Below, piece by piece: positions 55,161 to 64,000 of a DNA stretch of 64,000 nucleotides. This stretch comes from Ascochyta rabiei. Taxonomy: Eukaryota; Ascomycota; Dothideomycetes; Pleosporales; Didymellaceae. Position 1 is the first letter of the stretch; each line of letters starts with the position of its first letter. The stretch is from contig NC_082419.1 of NCBI RefSeq assembly GCF_004011695.2, forward strand, positions 620,001 to 684,000, given 5' to 3'. The position numbers and the translations under genes were made by a program. The notes beneath the pieces were generated by a model that had not been told where the DNA came from, did not search any database, and worked only from the letters and a program-made list of their open reading frames with translations.

Positions 55161-57245
55161 ATGTTCAAGAAGAAGCCAAATGTACGTACTGCTATCAGCC
55201 TCAGTCCCGCTCTGTGCTCACTCTGCTCAGATCAAGCCGCTTTCGCCGCTCAAGTCTAGTGATCGCCGCAGGACTGCAGATCAAATCATCGCCGACTTTG
55301 GCATTGAAATACCCGGGGACCCCAGCGCCGACCCTGAAGACAAAGCAGCCTCCACAGCAGGCCTGACAGCTGCACGGAAGTCGATTCTCCCAGAGAACGC
55401 GCTATCTGCCCGCTTCACAACTACAGCAGGGCCAGACTTGAAGCAGGTGTCTGGCACAATATACGTTGGCAGCCATGAAGGCACGGGCGGTGAGCAGAGG
55501 ATACTCTGGGTCAAAGTTGGGGAGCAGATGTACCCTACAGGTTGGCACCACTGCACAATGCTCGTGTAGCTCACCTGCTGATACAGGACAGTATACACCC
55601 TGTGGCACAACCCCAAGATCGTACCACTCCTCTACACACCTCTCTACGTCGTCGAAAAGCTACAGGGTGGCGCAGACCTTATGACCCCCGGGCTGCAGCG
55701 AGGCCCGCCGTTCCCCAAGAAGGCCACCAAGGGCGCCATTGTCGCCATCGCCAGTCTCGAGGCACCTACCGTACCCATGGCAGTCGGCACGTGTGCCATT
55801 GATGTGAGCGCATTGGGGAGTACACAAGGCACAAAGGGGCATGCCGTGGAGACATTCCACTGGGCTAGGGACGAGCTGTGGTCGTGGAGCACTGGCAATA
55901 AACCAGGTCGTGACCCGCCAGCTTTGATCGAGGCTTGGGATGAGCAGGCAGACGACGATACAAGTCTGGTCGAACGGACAGCAGCAGTAGATCTAGATGA
56001 TAATGACGGAGGTGTCTCACTTGATGCTGATCCCACCGAGCGATCAAGGGCCGAACAGGCACAAGGAGTCGACGGCGAAAATGCACCAAGCAACAAGGAC
56101 TTTGTCGATGTTGTCGAGGACAAGGAACTGACCACCAAAGGTGAGTGAGCAGGACTTTGAGACTTCGCATGTGCTGATCCTTACCAGAAATTGACGACGC
56201 CTTCAAGAACGCTTTCTTCTACGGCGTACGACATCACATGGAACATAACCGAAGCCAACCAAGCTTTGGCCTGGACTTCCCACTCTCTCAGTCAGCTGTC
56301 ATGGCCTTGCTTGTCCAGCCTTTTCTCCCCACCTACACACCCGCACGAACAGCCTCTCTACAGATCAAGAAGTCAAGTTGGAAGAACCTCAGAAAGTTCA
56401 TCAAGCACCTCGATAAGCAGCAGGTTGTCAAGAGTAAGGACCGCGACGGCAACGAGGTTGTCATACAAGACATCGACTTCAAGGACCGACAAATTGAGGC
56501 CTTTGTACCATATCGATTGCCAAAGAAGGACGCATCAACAGGAGCAAGCGCAAACGGCAAGCCAGCTGCACCTCTGTCAGCAGAATCCTCGGTGGGACAG
56601 AAGCTGAAGCTTGTCTCGTTGCTACGACCCAAGGAGAAGCTAGCTCCTATCATTCACGCAGCTAAGGCCGATCCCCGTGGCTTGTATACCCCTCACGAAC
56701 TCAAGCAGCTCCTCATCGCCTACATCGAGGCTGAGAATCTTGTGAATGCAAAGAATAGACGCCTCATCACCATCAACCCGCAGCTCGCAGATGCGCTGCT
56801 TGGCTCAACTGCTGTAGACAACGCTGCGCTTTCTACAGGGACAATCGCTCGAGACGTGCTTGCCGAACGCATGGTCGCCGCTGCATCACCTTTCCATGTC
56901 ATACTTCGAAACGACGCTGATGTCAACGATGCGAAACCCAAGGCCGGCGCACCACCAAAGATTCAGATTACCCTTGAAACACGGAGTGGGAACAAGACAG
57001 TGACCAAGGTCCACGGCTTGGAACCCTTTTATATCGCGCCACAACCACTTGCTGACGAGCTGAGAAAGACATGTGCTGGCAGTACCAGTGTTGATAAGCT
57101 GCAAGGCTCAAGTCCGAAAGCTCCGGTCATGGAGGTGTTGGTTCAAGGCCCGCAGAAGGATGCTATACTCAAGGCGCTCGAGAAGCGGGGTGTAAATAAG
57201 AACTGGGTGGAGGTCGTCGATAAGACAAAAGGGAAGAAGAAATAG
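55161..57245 (+). CDS. TMA64: Translation factor Tma64/eIF2D (ligatin)
   Basis: Four exons: 55161-55181 (seven codons, MFKKKPN), 55231-55540, 55592-56140 and 56188-57245, with introns of 47-51 nt, 645 aa. Ribosome-associated factor that removes deacylated tRNA and recycles 40S subunits, or places tRNA on some mRNAs. Order of domains: N-terminal DUF1947/PUA-like region (IKPLSPLKSSDRRR, then TVYTLWHNPKIVPLLYTP), an acidic linker, a SWIB/MDM2-type segment (EIDDAFKNAFFYGV, LDFPLSQSAVMALLVQP, IKKSSWKNLRKFIKHL), and a C-terminal SUI1/eIF1 domain (PKIQITLETRSGNKTVTKVHG). The acceptor of intron 2 must be the second AG (55591) to keep frame. Length matches the family. Confidence 0.92.
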
Positions 57246-57681
57246 TGCATTAGACGATGATTGGTGGCACTGCGTGGTAGATACACAGGTGTGCATTGCA
57301 TAGCAGACCTAGAGTATCCATAATAACAACAGTGGCCTCTCGTACATGGGAAGCCCTCAAGAAAAATTCGACGCTCTTTCTGCAATGATGAAAGTCTCCC
57401 ATTTGTTCTCAGCTTAATCTGGGAAGCTGGTCATTGATCCAAGGCCGACGAAGATGACAGAAACAGAATTGCTTGCGAATGAAAAGCATCGCTTTCTGTT
57501 TCGCATCACGCAGTCTAAGCTAAGCCTGAAGCAGGAAATGCCTCGGCTTTCGACAAGATCGAAATTGTGACAATAACTAACATCAACAGTCCTCACAGCC
57601 TTCTTGGCGCCTTTCCTTTCAACTTTTTAAGCTCTTTCGTTTATCTGTACATATCTATTATCGTCTGTTTGCCGCAGCGGC
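57246..57681. other. Intergenic region, nothing resolved
   Basis: Plus-strand spacer between Tma64 and the hot-dog gene. No gene seen. Confidence 0.4.
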
Positions 57682-58782
57682 ATGGTCACAATGACGTACG
57701 CTGTGAGCATCGTTGTTGCTGGAGCTTCGGTCGCCGCGCTTGTGACCAACCCAGCGTATTGCAAGAACGTGCTGCTCGGGATAGTCAGAGCCATGGGTGT
57801 TGGTGCTCCAGGAGGCATATGGAGGTTCATTGCCATTCTGCTGGCCCTGGCAAACCTGAAGAATCTGCCATTTGTGTGGCACGTACGTCTCGTCTTCTTT
57901 CTCTTTCTCTCCTTCAACAACCCCCAGCTAACAGACCCTCCCAAGATACGCATTTTCCGCGCCCTCATCTACCACGTCTACTTCCAACCGACCCCAATCC
58001 CACCGCACGCACTCTTCCAGCCTGTAATCACATCGACCCGCACCCCGCTCCTCGAAACAGACTACAACCTGCACAAATCGAACAGCACTTACTTTGCCGA
58101 CATGGACATATCGCGAACCCACCTCTTCACAGCCATCATCCGCAACGGCATCAAGAAGAACAGTCGTCTGTACGGCGCCCGCAAATCTCAGCTCGACGGC
58201 GCAACCGGCGCCACGGACGGCACGCGCGGGAGCCACATCATCGCCCTGGGCGGCATAGTGTGTAATTTCAAGCGCGAGATTCTGCCGTACCAAAAGTTCG
58301 AAATGTGGACTAGGCTGCTGTGTTGGGACAGGAAGTGGTTTTATCTCGTCACGCATCTGGTCAAACCTGGGGTTGGCAAGCCCGAGAGCTGGTCGCTGCA
58401 GCCGTGGAGGAAGACAAGGAAGCCGTCCAAGGATGTCACCGAGGAGGACTTGCTGAAAGCCGTATATGCGACAGGTATTGCCAAGTACGTTATCAAGAGG
58501 GGAAGGATCACTGTGCCTCCTGAGCAGGCGCTCATGGATGCGGATATGGTTCCTGCGAAGCCAGACGGCTGGATCTGGCAGGGTGCTGATGCGAACGGGC
58601 ATGCGAATGGTCTACTACCTAAGCTTGATGAAGGGACAGAATGGAATTGGGACATTATTGAGGCTGAGAGGCAGCGTGGGTTGAAGATCGCACAGAAATT
58701 CGCCGAGATGGACGGCATGCATGAGTACTTCGATGGTGGCAAGAAGGGTGCGCTGGGCGAGTATCCAGATCTGCTGTTCTAG
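57682..58782 (+). CDS. Membrane-anchored hot-dog (THEM6-like thioesterase) protein
   Basis: Exons 57682-57882 and 57946-58782, with a 63-nt intron, 345 aa. The N-terminus has hydrophobic segments (YAVSIVVAGASVAALVTNP and WRFIAILLALANL), likely an ER or mitochondrial membrane anchor. The remainder is a 4HBT/THEM6-type hot-dog domain: ETDYNLHKSNSTYFADMDIS is the family core helix region, followed by a sheet around LGGIVCNFKREILPYQKFEM. Thioesterase activity is presumed from fold only. The intron is a multiple of three and contains no stop, so unspliced mRNA would add 21 mostly hydrophobic residues in frame. I prefer splicing because WH-IRIFRALIYHVY fits relatives better. Confidence 0.83.
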   Translation: MVTMTYAVSIVVAGASVAALVTNPAYCKNVLLGIVRAMGVGAPGGIWRFIAILLALANLKNLPFVWHVRLVFFLFLSFNNPQLTDPPKIRIFRALIYHVYFQPTPIPPHALFQPVITSTRTPLLETDYNLHKSNSTYFADMDISRTHLFTAIIRNGIKKNSRLYGARKSQLDGATGATDGTRGSHIIALGGIVCNFKREILPYQKFEMWTRLLCWDRKWFYLVTHLVKPGVGKPESWSLQPWRKTRKPSKDVTEEDLLKAVYATGIAKYVIKRGRITVPPEQALMDADMVPAKPDGWIWQGADANGHANGLLPKLDEGTEWNWDIIEAERQRGLKIAQKFAEMDGMHEYFDGGKKGALGEYPDLLF

Positions 58783-59037
58783 AGTATAGTGATATCCCTA
58801 AGATCACGTTGTAGATATTGAACAATACATGGAGAGACGTCACAGTAATTAGAATCATAGAATATGTAAGCCCAAGCAATCGTCATTGAATTGAGAGAGG
58901 TTTTCCGTAAGACGCAAGTAATAACTTTAATTCACACCGAGCTTCGCTCGTTCACTACAATAATAACGGCCACCGGAACACCTACTTCGACTGTCATCAT
59001 CTTCCTTCACAGCTTGCGTTGCGCAGACAGCCGCTGC

Positions 59038-59712
59038 TCAGTTGAAGACTCGAATGACGTCTACCTTCTGACACGAAGGGTTCTGGGGCTGGTCTGTCAC
59101 ACCAATCTTCCATGACAGCGTCTGGTACAGGTAGGACCATCTGGTGAGGCAGATGTACCAGTTCTTGACCTTGCGGGTCGGATTGTAATAGCTTGGGGGG
59201 CTGACAGTGTCGTCCAGAAAGCTCGAGATGTAGGTGCAGCCGTCCTCTTCGAAGGCAATGGAGGTATGCTCCGAGATGCCGGGGTAGAACGTAGGATTGA
59301 CGACGTTCGAACCTGGAAGCGGTGTCATGGTCATTGCAGATGGGACTGTCAAGTTGCCACCAGCTCTCAGGATCCAGCTCAGAATACCATCAACATCAGC
59401 AGCGCCTGGTTCCCGATGGTCGTTGGAGCTGATGTTATGATAGAAGGTGGTGTACGAGCTTGGTGGATCCTGAACAGTCTCGCCGGTAGGGCAGAGGCCT
59501 TCGATAGCCGCTCCTTGGTGGCAGGCTCCGAGAGCAGTACTGTGACACTCAGCTTCAGCTCAACAGTCAAGATATCCTTAAATGTCTTACCCATTGAGAG
59601 TCGAGTTACTAGACTTGATGATGAGACGGAAGCCTGGAGACTGCAGGTCATAGTAGCCTTGTGCAGCCGTAACAGCTGAAAGGGCGGCAATCGTCAAAGC
59701 GATGAGTTTCAT
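59038..59712 (-). CDS. Small secreted protein, DUF7907-like, 207 aa
   Basis: Two exons, 59712-59591 and 59539-59038, with a 51-nt intron whose junction gives STLNG-TALGACHQGAAIEG. The signal peptide is MKLIALTIAALSAVTAAQG. The mature protein starts with PGFRLIIKSSNSTLNG and contains CHQGAAIEGLC, a pattern I associate with the fungal secreted DUF7907 group. The rest looks like an all-beta domain with several aromatic residues and a late CQKVDVIRVFN ending. Four Cys could form two disulfides. Function unknown; it could be a cell-wall or extracellular protein. It is the neighbour of the Zn2Cys6 factor but no regulatory link is shown. Confidence 0.75.
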
Positions 59713-60894
59713 GGTGCAGGAATGCTGGTATTTATTCGTTGTTTGAATGTAGAAGGCTGTTCGTGGTGTATTTGAATGCAAATGCTACTCGGTCGGTGCA
59801 GCTGGAGTTGGGTTGTAGGGGAGAAAAGAAGAATCAGAGGAGTTAATAAGTAAGTTTGGCCGCGCGTAACCTTTTAAGCAAGCGTTCTGGATCATGGTGG
59901 AAAGCGCACCGATACTCGTGTGGAGGCCAAAGGTGAGGGGTTACCAAACAGTGGAAGTGACGTTTGGATCCTTGCCTTGCGTCCAAGGAAGCTGCGAGGG
60001 CAGATCTTGGATGAGTGCGGTATAGATCTGGCCGTGAGCAAGTACCAATCTGATGGTTGAAGCGAATCGGAGCTTATCTTCGCACTCAAGAGATGGCTTG
60101 TGAAGCTGATGGGCGTTCGATGTTCAGCCCGGTACTACAATGGCTTGTTGTTGAAGTTGACACAATGGAGCCGATGATGCTCGAGCATTATGCACAACAA
60201 GACTCGATTGATTTCTCACGCTGTGCAAGTGCGCAAGCTAAATGTCTGTGCCCGCCTCTATCGCTCTTACAGATAAGGAGATCTTGACTATTACAAGACT
60301 ATGGCTTGATGAACTTGTCGCAGCTACTCACGGTTACCATGTGAGCCGGTATCTATGGTTGAAGGGCGGGAGCATTGAAGCAGACCCTGCTTGCTTGCGT
60401 ATGCAGGGTGCAACGACGGGGACACAAGTCCACTTGTCACACCCAAGTGCTAGGGTCGTGTACCGCGATTCATAAATCTCTCGATTTGTAAAACACCAGG
60501 AAGAAAACTTAAGAGGTCCTGTGATGCAAGGTAAAGTTAAATCTCGTCAGCAGTCCATTATTAGGAGAGTGGCGTCTATAAGATTGGTAGTCTGCGCATT
60601 GGACAATAGACGTACGACAACTGCGTGCTTGGTCATACAGGTCTGTTCCACAACAAGTGGCGGTTTTACACTATTCTATGTGATTTTGGGTAAATTTTGG
60701 ATATTAGAAGGGAACACATTGGTTCGCAGAAGTGGAAATAGACTCGAGAGGAATCAGGAGAATTCGGCGTTTGACCATACGAACCCAATGCATGGAAAGC
60801 CTCTGTCAATCCAAAAAAACATAAGACCATGTGCGTAGAACAATTTTGTATGTCTTCCGTCCACATCATCTAGATGTCGCGCAAATGATGTTAG
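59713..60894. other. Intergenic region, 1.2 kb
   Basis: Holds the promoter of the small secreted protein at its lower edge and the 3' UTR of the transcription factor at its upper edge, both minus strand. No gene seen. Frames here start without ATG or are short. Confidence 0.45.
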
Positions 60895-63481
60895 TCAAGG
60901 GCGCGACTCTCCGGCTGACGGCACGATCTCCTGCTCGGCTTTCTCTGTGCTCGATCGATACTTGCGCACACTCTTCAAAATATGGTTCATGGATGCCTCC
61001 TCGTTACGCTCAACCTTGATGTTGGGCATAGGCCACTACAATATCACGTTAGTCAGTTGACTTGGTCGTCATATGCTGTAAGCTACATACTTGGCTATCG
61101 AAAGGCTTATCGACCTGTCCAATACTGGGAGATATGTGACGACCAAGCAAAGTTTTTTCAACAGGACTGAGCCGCTCGATCATGCTATAGGACAACAGTG
61201 TACCCGAGTAGACGCACTGTGACTGGTCAATCAGTCCATTGATGCAAAGCAAAGCGGTGGAACGTATGACGTCTGTGGTTGTCAATCTGTTCGTTAGATT
61301 TGAATCTTCCTCAATAAGTGCGTGGAGTGCAAGATTGCCGAGATAGACAAGGAAAAATATACCCCAAGCATCGTAAGCCTTGAAGCTGTGTCGTAGATAT
61401 CGGAGACGCACGATGGTCTCGAAGCGAACATAGGCTTCGTCTTGTATCTGAATCGCCGTTCTTCCGTCAAATAAGTGTGGTGATGCCAAGCTAGTTTTTT
61501 GTGTTGTGACCTGCCCTTGGAAGAGACTATGCATGAAAATATAAAACTCAGTGCTGACGAAGAAAGGTCAGTAAGTGCTATTATAAGAGCTTTTGGTGAA
61601 AAACTTCCAAGGGAAAACGCCCCAAGGTGTAGCCGAAGACCCCAAAAATGAGGCGCAAGAGGCAGGACCTTTGGTTTTTGCTCGTGTTGCGCTACGTTAT
61701 TTGGGGGGTAATTGTCTGTGGGAACCGGTATAGGAAAAGCAAGGACAAACAACTTACTGGACATTGAGATGACAAGGAAGCGAGATTCTGCGTGGAGCAA
61801 GAGTGACAGGGAGTTGCTTCATCAGTCCATCCAGTCTCGCCTTGAAGTCGAGTACTTGTTGAGGAGATAGTTCCTTTTCTTCGTTGTGGACAAATTGCAG
61901 CAATGATATGTCGTTCACGATGAGTCTCAAATCAATTGTAGCTTTGATCACATGCCCAAGGTACATGCGTGTAACGGTCGGGCTTAAAGGGTATCTGACG
62001 TAAATGTCACCATACCACTCTAGATCAACGTCTGGATCTGGGGCTGCAAACGCCGGTGGATTTCTTATGAAGGGTGGGCGTCGATAATAGTAGCTCTGTG
62101 CAAATATTAGCGAAAAGAAAGCAGTGCTAATGAGCTTCTTTGAGGAAAGATCCGTTAAAAGACATGAATCCAGGGCACGAACGTACCACAGCGACTTGCC
62201 ACAGCCAGAGCGCCCATGCAGTAAATTCTCGTCCTTTTCGAAGTCTGTCATCCGATTGGACAGACACTGGTTCAAATATCCGCAGGTTGTGCGCCATGAC
62301 GACAGCTTGTGAGATATAGAAGTCTCCTACAGTACTTAGACCGTTAACATTCAAGATAGCGTGTATCACTTGCGCAGCGTGAATAGAAGTGAGACGACTA
62401 ATGCCCATTTCTAATTCCCATAAGCGCTTAGCTTCGAGGAGAAATCGGTTTTGAAGGTTGTCGGTCATCGAGATTTTGGCTAAGTCAGGTATATCTTTGT
62501 ACGCTTGCTGACTATGTTAATAAAGTTTGAAGCGAGCTAGCTGTGAGCACCTACACAAGCAGCAGCAAGCACGGCATTGACCAGAAGAGACGAGCAAAAC
62601 TGCGTGCGTCGTGCGGCCATATCTTCAAGGAAAAGATCCTTGTTAAACCAGAAAAAGGCGACATGGTGACGTGAAAGGTAAATGGTGACCAGGCGACGAA
62701 AGAGGCCGTTATCGGAAATGACATTGGTCCACTGTCTTGCGTGTGTTCGATCAAGTATAGGTTCCACTACTTCAGCAGCGTGACTGGGCATCATGTAGGA
62801 ATCCACGCATTCGCCCATCTTCGATCTGTTCAAGGTCACATTGTCAGGCAGGAAGCTCGGTGGCTTAAAGGTTGCTTCATACAATGGTGTGGCAAGGTAG
62901 GGATTGTCAGGAACCAACAAGAAGGCAGGCATCGAGTCCATGTACGGAAGAGTGTATCGCAACCTGGTCTCTGGGTGTACGCGTAATTGCACGAGCAAGT
63001 CTCCGTCCCTGACATGACGGAGAACGCTCTCAACATCTGCGCCCATTTTGATACGCCGCAGTATCTCGAGCGACTCACCGTCTGGACGTGTCTGGATGAG
63101 GCCAAACAGTTCAGCGTATGCCTCATTTCGTGCTTGGAGAGCATCATGTCTGCGTTTCACTGCTTGACCTTGAAGGGATGTTAACTCGCCTTTGCAAGCA
63201 GGCTATGGAGATTACCTTGTGTCTCAGTGAAATAGGCAATGTAGTGACAATGGGTGGATCGTTTCTGACACTAGTACGCTATCAGTGGATGTCCCGACTA
63301 CATCGGTATGCTCGAGACGAACTTCCCAACAAGTCGGCCGTGCGCCGTTACACTTTGTCTTCCTGGTTCTACACGCCTCACATGCAGAGGCAACGCGGTC
63401 TCGACGCCGAGACTGTGGTGGCGTCACCCCTCTCACCGTAGTGGTCGATAACAGGGGGCGAAGGGGGCGTTCCTGCTGCAT
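60895..63481 (-). CDS. Zn2Cys6 fungal transcription factor
   Basis: Seven exons on the minus strand: 63481-63323, 63270-63216, 63168-62555, 62507-62187, 62095-61758, 61553-61091 and 61035-60895, all in frame, 696 aa. The zinc cluster has Cys at 34, 37, 44, 51, 54 and 61 (CEACRTRKTKC, then C-X6-C, C-X2-C and C-X6-C). Intron 1 falls between Cys51 and Cys54, so reading straight through exon 1 would lose the last two Cys. A coiled-coil-like linker (QAVKRRHDALQARNEAYAEL) follows, then a middle-homology region consistent with a fungal-specific transcription factor domain. Intron 2 uses a TTCAAG acceptor and intron 5 is unusually long (204 nt). The target genes are unknown. Confidence 0.88.
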
Positions 63482-64000
63482 TTGAAGTCGAAGGAACGAG
63501 GGCGCTGCAGTGGTCTAGTAAGCGTGGTTCCTCCCCTAGCCTCGCTGCTTCGGGTCTCGGGTAGAGGAACAATGCAAATGCTGTGTTACCATCAAGGGGT
63601 CGAGAGCTTGCCAATGGTACAATGCCGCTTATCGCAGCCAACACTGCACGCAGTGCAGTGTTGGCTGGGGGGCCTGTTCAGACAGACACTTTCCGTGCTG
63701 CAGCAGTGCCACGTCAGGGATCAGGGACCAACACGAATTCAAGATAAGTTGCAGTTCGCGAATGGTGTTGCGCCATGGAAGCGGACTGTATGTTCAATAC
63801 GGATTGATTGTTGTTGGAGGATCATGCGTGAAGTGCTTTAGGGACTGTGAATCTTGTGCTGAGATTGGCCGTTGAATGCGAGGCTGCGGCGAAGGGGTGC
63901 ATCGACAAAGAAAAGAGCGCCCAATGGGCTTGCAGCCGCTGTTCATGGTGTGATAACGGCCTGCACGATCCTGTGGCAAACCTCACCGCCCGTCGTTAAA
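63482..64000. other. Upstream region of the transcription factor
   Basis: About 520 bp to the end of the window, expected to hold the factor's promoter. An inverted pair of CACTGCACGCAGTGCAGTG-like bases is visible near 63643-63661. No gene seen. Confidence 0.4.

Noticed and set aside
1..64000. CRISPR array, integron, phage or bacterial operon
   Set aside because: Introns, eukaryotic gene families and spacing are fungal throughout. The repeats are contiguous satellites without spacers.

Overview
The window looks like nuclear DNA of a filamentous ascomycete (Pezizomycotina), most likely a dothideomycete-type plant-associated or saprotrophic mould. The reasons are short GT-AG introns (about 44-65 nt), single-gene transcription units on both strands, a Zn2Cys6 regulator, fungal MFS permeases, a secreted pectin lyase and fungal-only families such as Aim32, Cyc2 and Tma64. 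Genus cannot be fixed from the sequence alone. I support 24 protein-coding genes. I found no rRNA, tRNA, CRISPR array or intact transposon.

Layout. 0-1.5 kb is a gene-free zone packed with micro- and minisatellites. 1.5-16.5 kb holds an LAT-type amino acid permease and, divergent from it, mitochondrial leucyl-tRNA synthetase. Then come Aim32, a 90-aa secreted or membrane protein, an MTQ1/HemK-type release-factor methyltransferase, an orphan multipass protein and Cyc2. Four of these (LeuRS, Aim32, the methyltransferase, Cyc2) are predicted nuclear-encoded mitochondrial proteins. 16.9-27.2 kb is a transporter block: a DHA2 drug/H+ antiporter-type MFS, a hexose-type MFS and a maltose-permease-type MFS, the last two separated by about 4 kb without a resolvable gene. 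27.5-35.4 kb carries gamma-tubulin complex component 2, a ubiquitin-like/WLM metalloprotease, a 97-aa membrane protein and a 737-aa disordered nuclear-type orphan. 36.4-39.4 kb is a Pumilio (Puf3-type) RNA-binding protein with a 3.4-kb repeat-bearing upstream region. 42.7-49.6 kb carries a single-pass membrane protein, Gpi13 (GPI ethanolamine-phosphate transferase) and a 552-aa orphan. 50.5-53.8 kb has a pectin lyase and a multipass orphan with a 15-nt microexon. 55.1-63.5 kb carries Tma64/eIF2D, a membrane-anchored hot-dog protein, a small secreted protein and a seven-exon Zn2Cys6 transcription factor.

Exon structures were worked out by hand from reading frame, splice signals and family motifs, and most multi-exon models close in frame at every junction. 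The best candidates for new biology are a 24-bp in-frame minisatellite that would encode the presequence of mitochondrial LeuRS, the 15-nt microexon, the short spliced 90-aa gene, an Aim32 whose tail runs through a (TA)n tract, and an intron of length 3n with no stop codon in the hot-dog gene. I saw no clear multi-gene defence or biosynthetic system.
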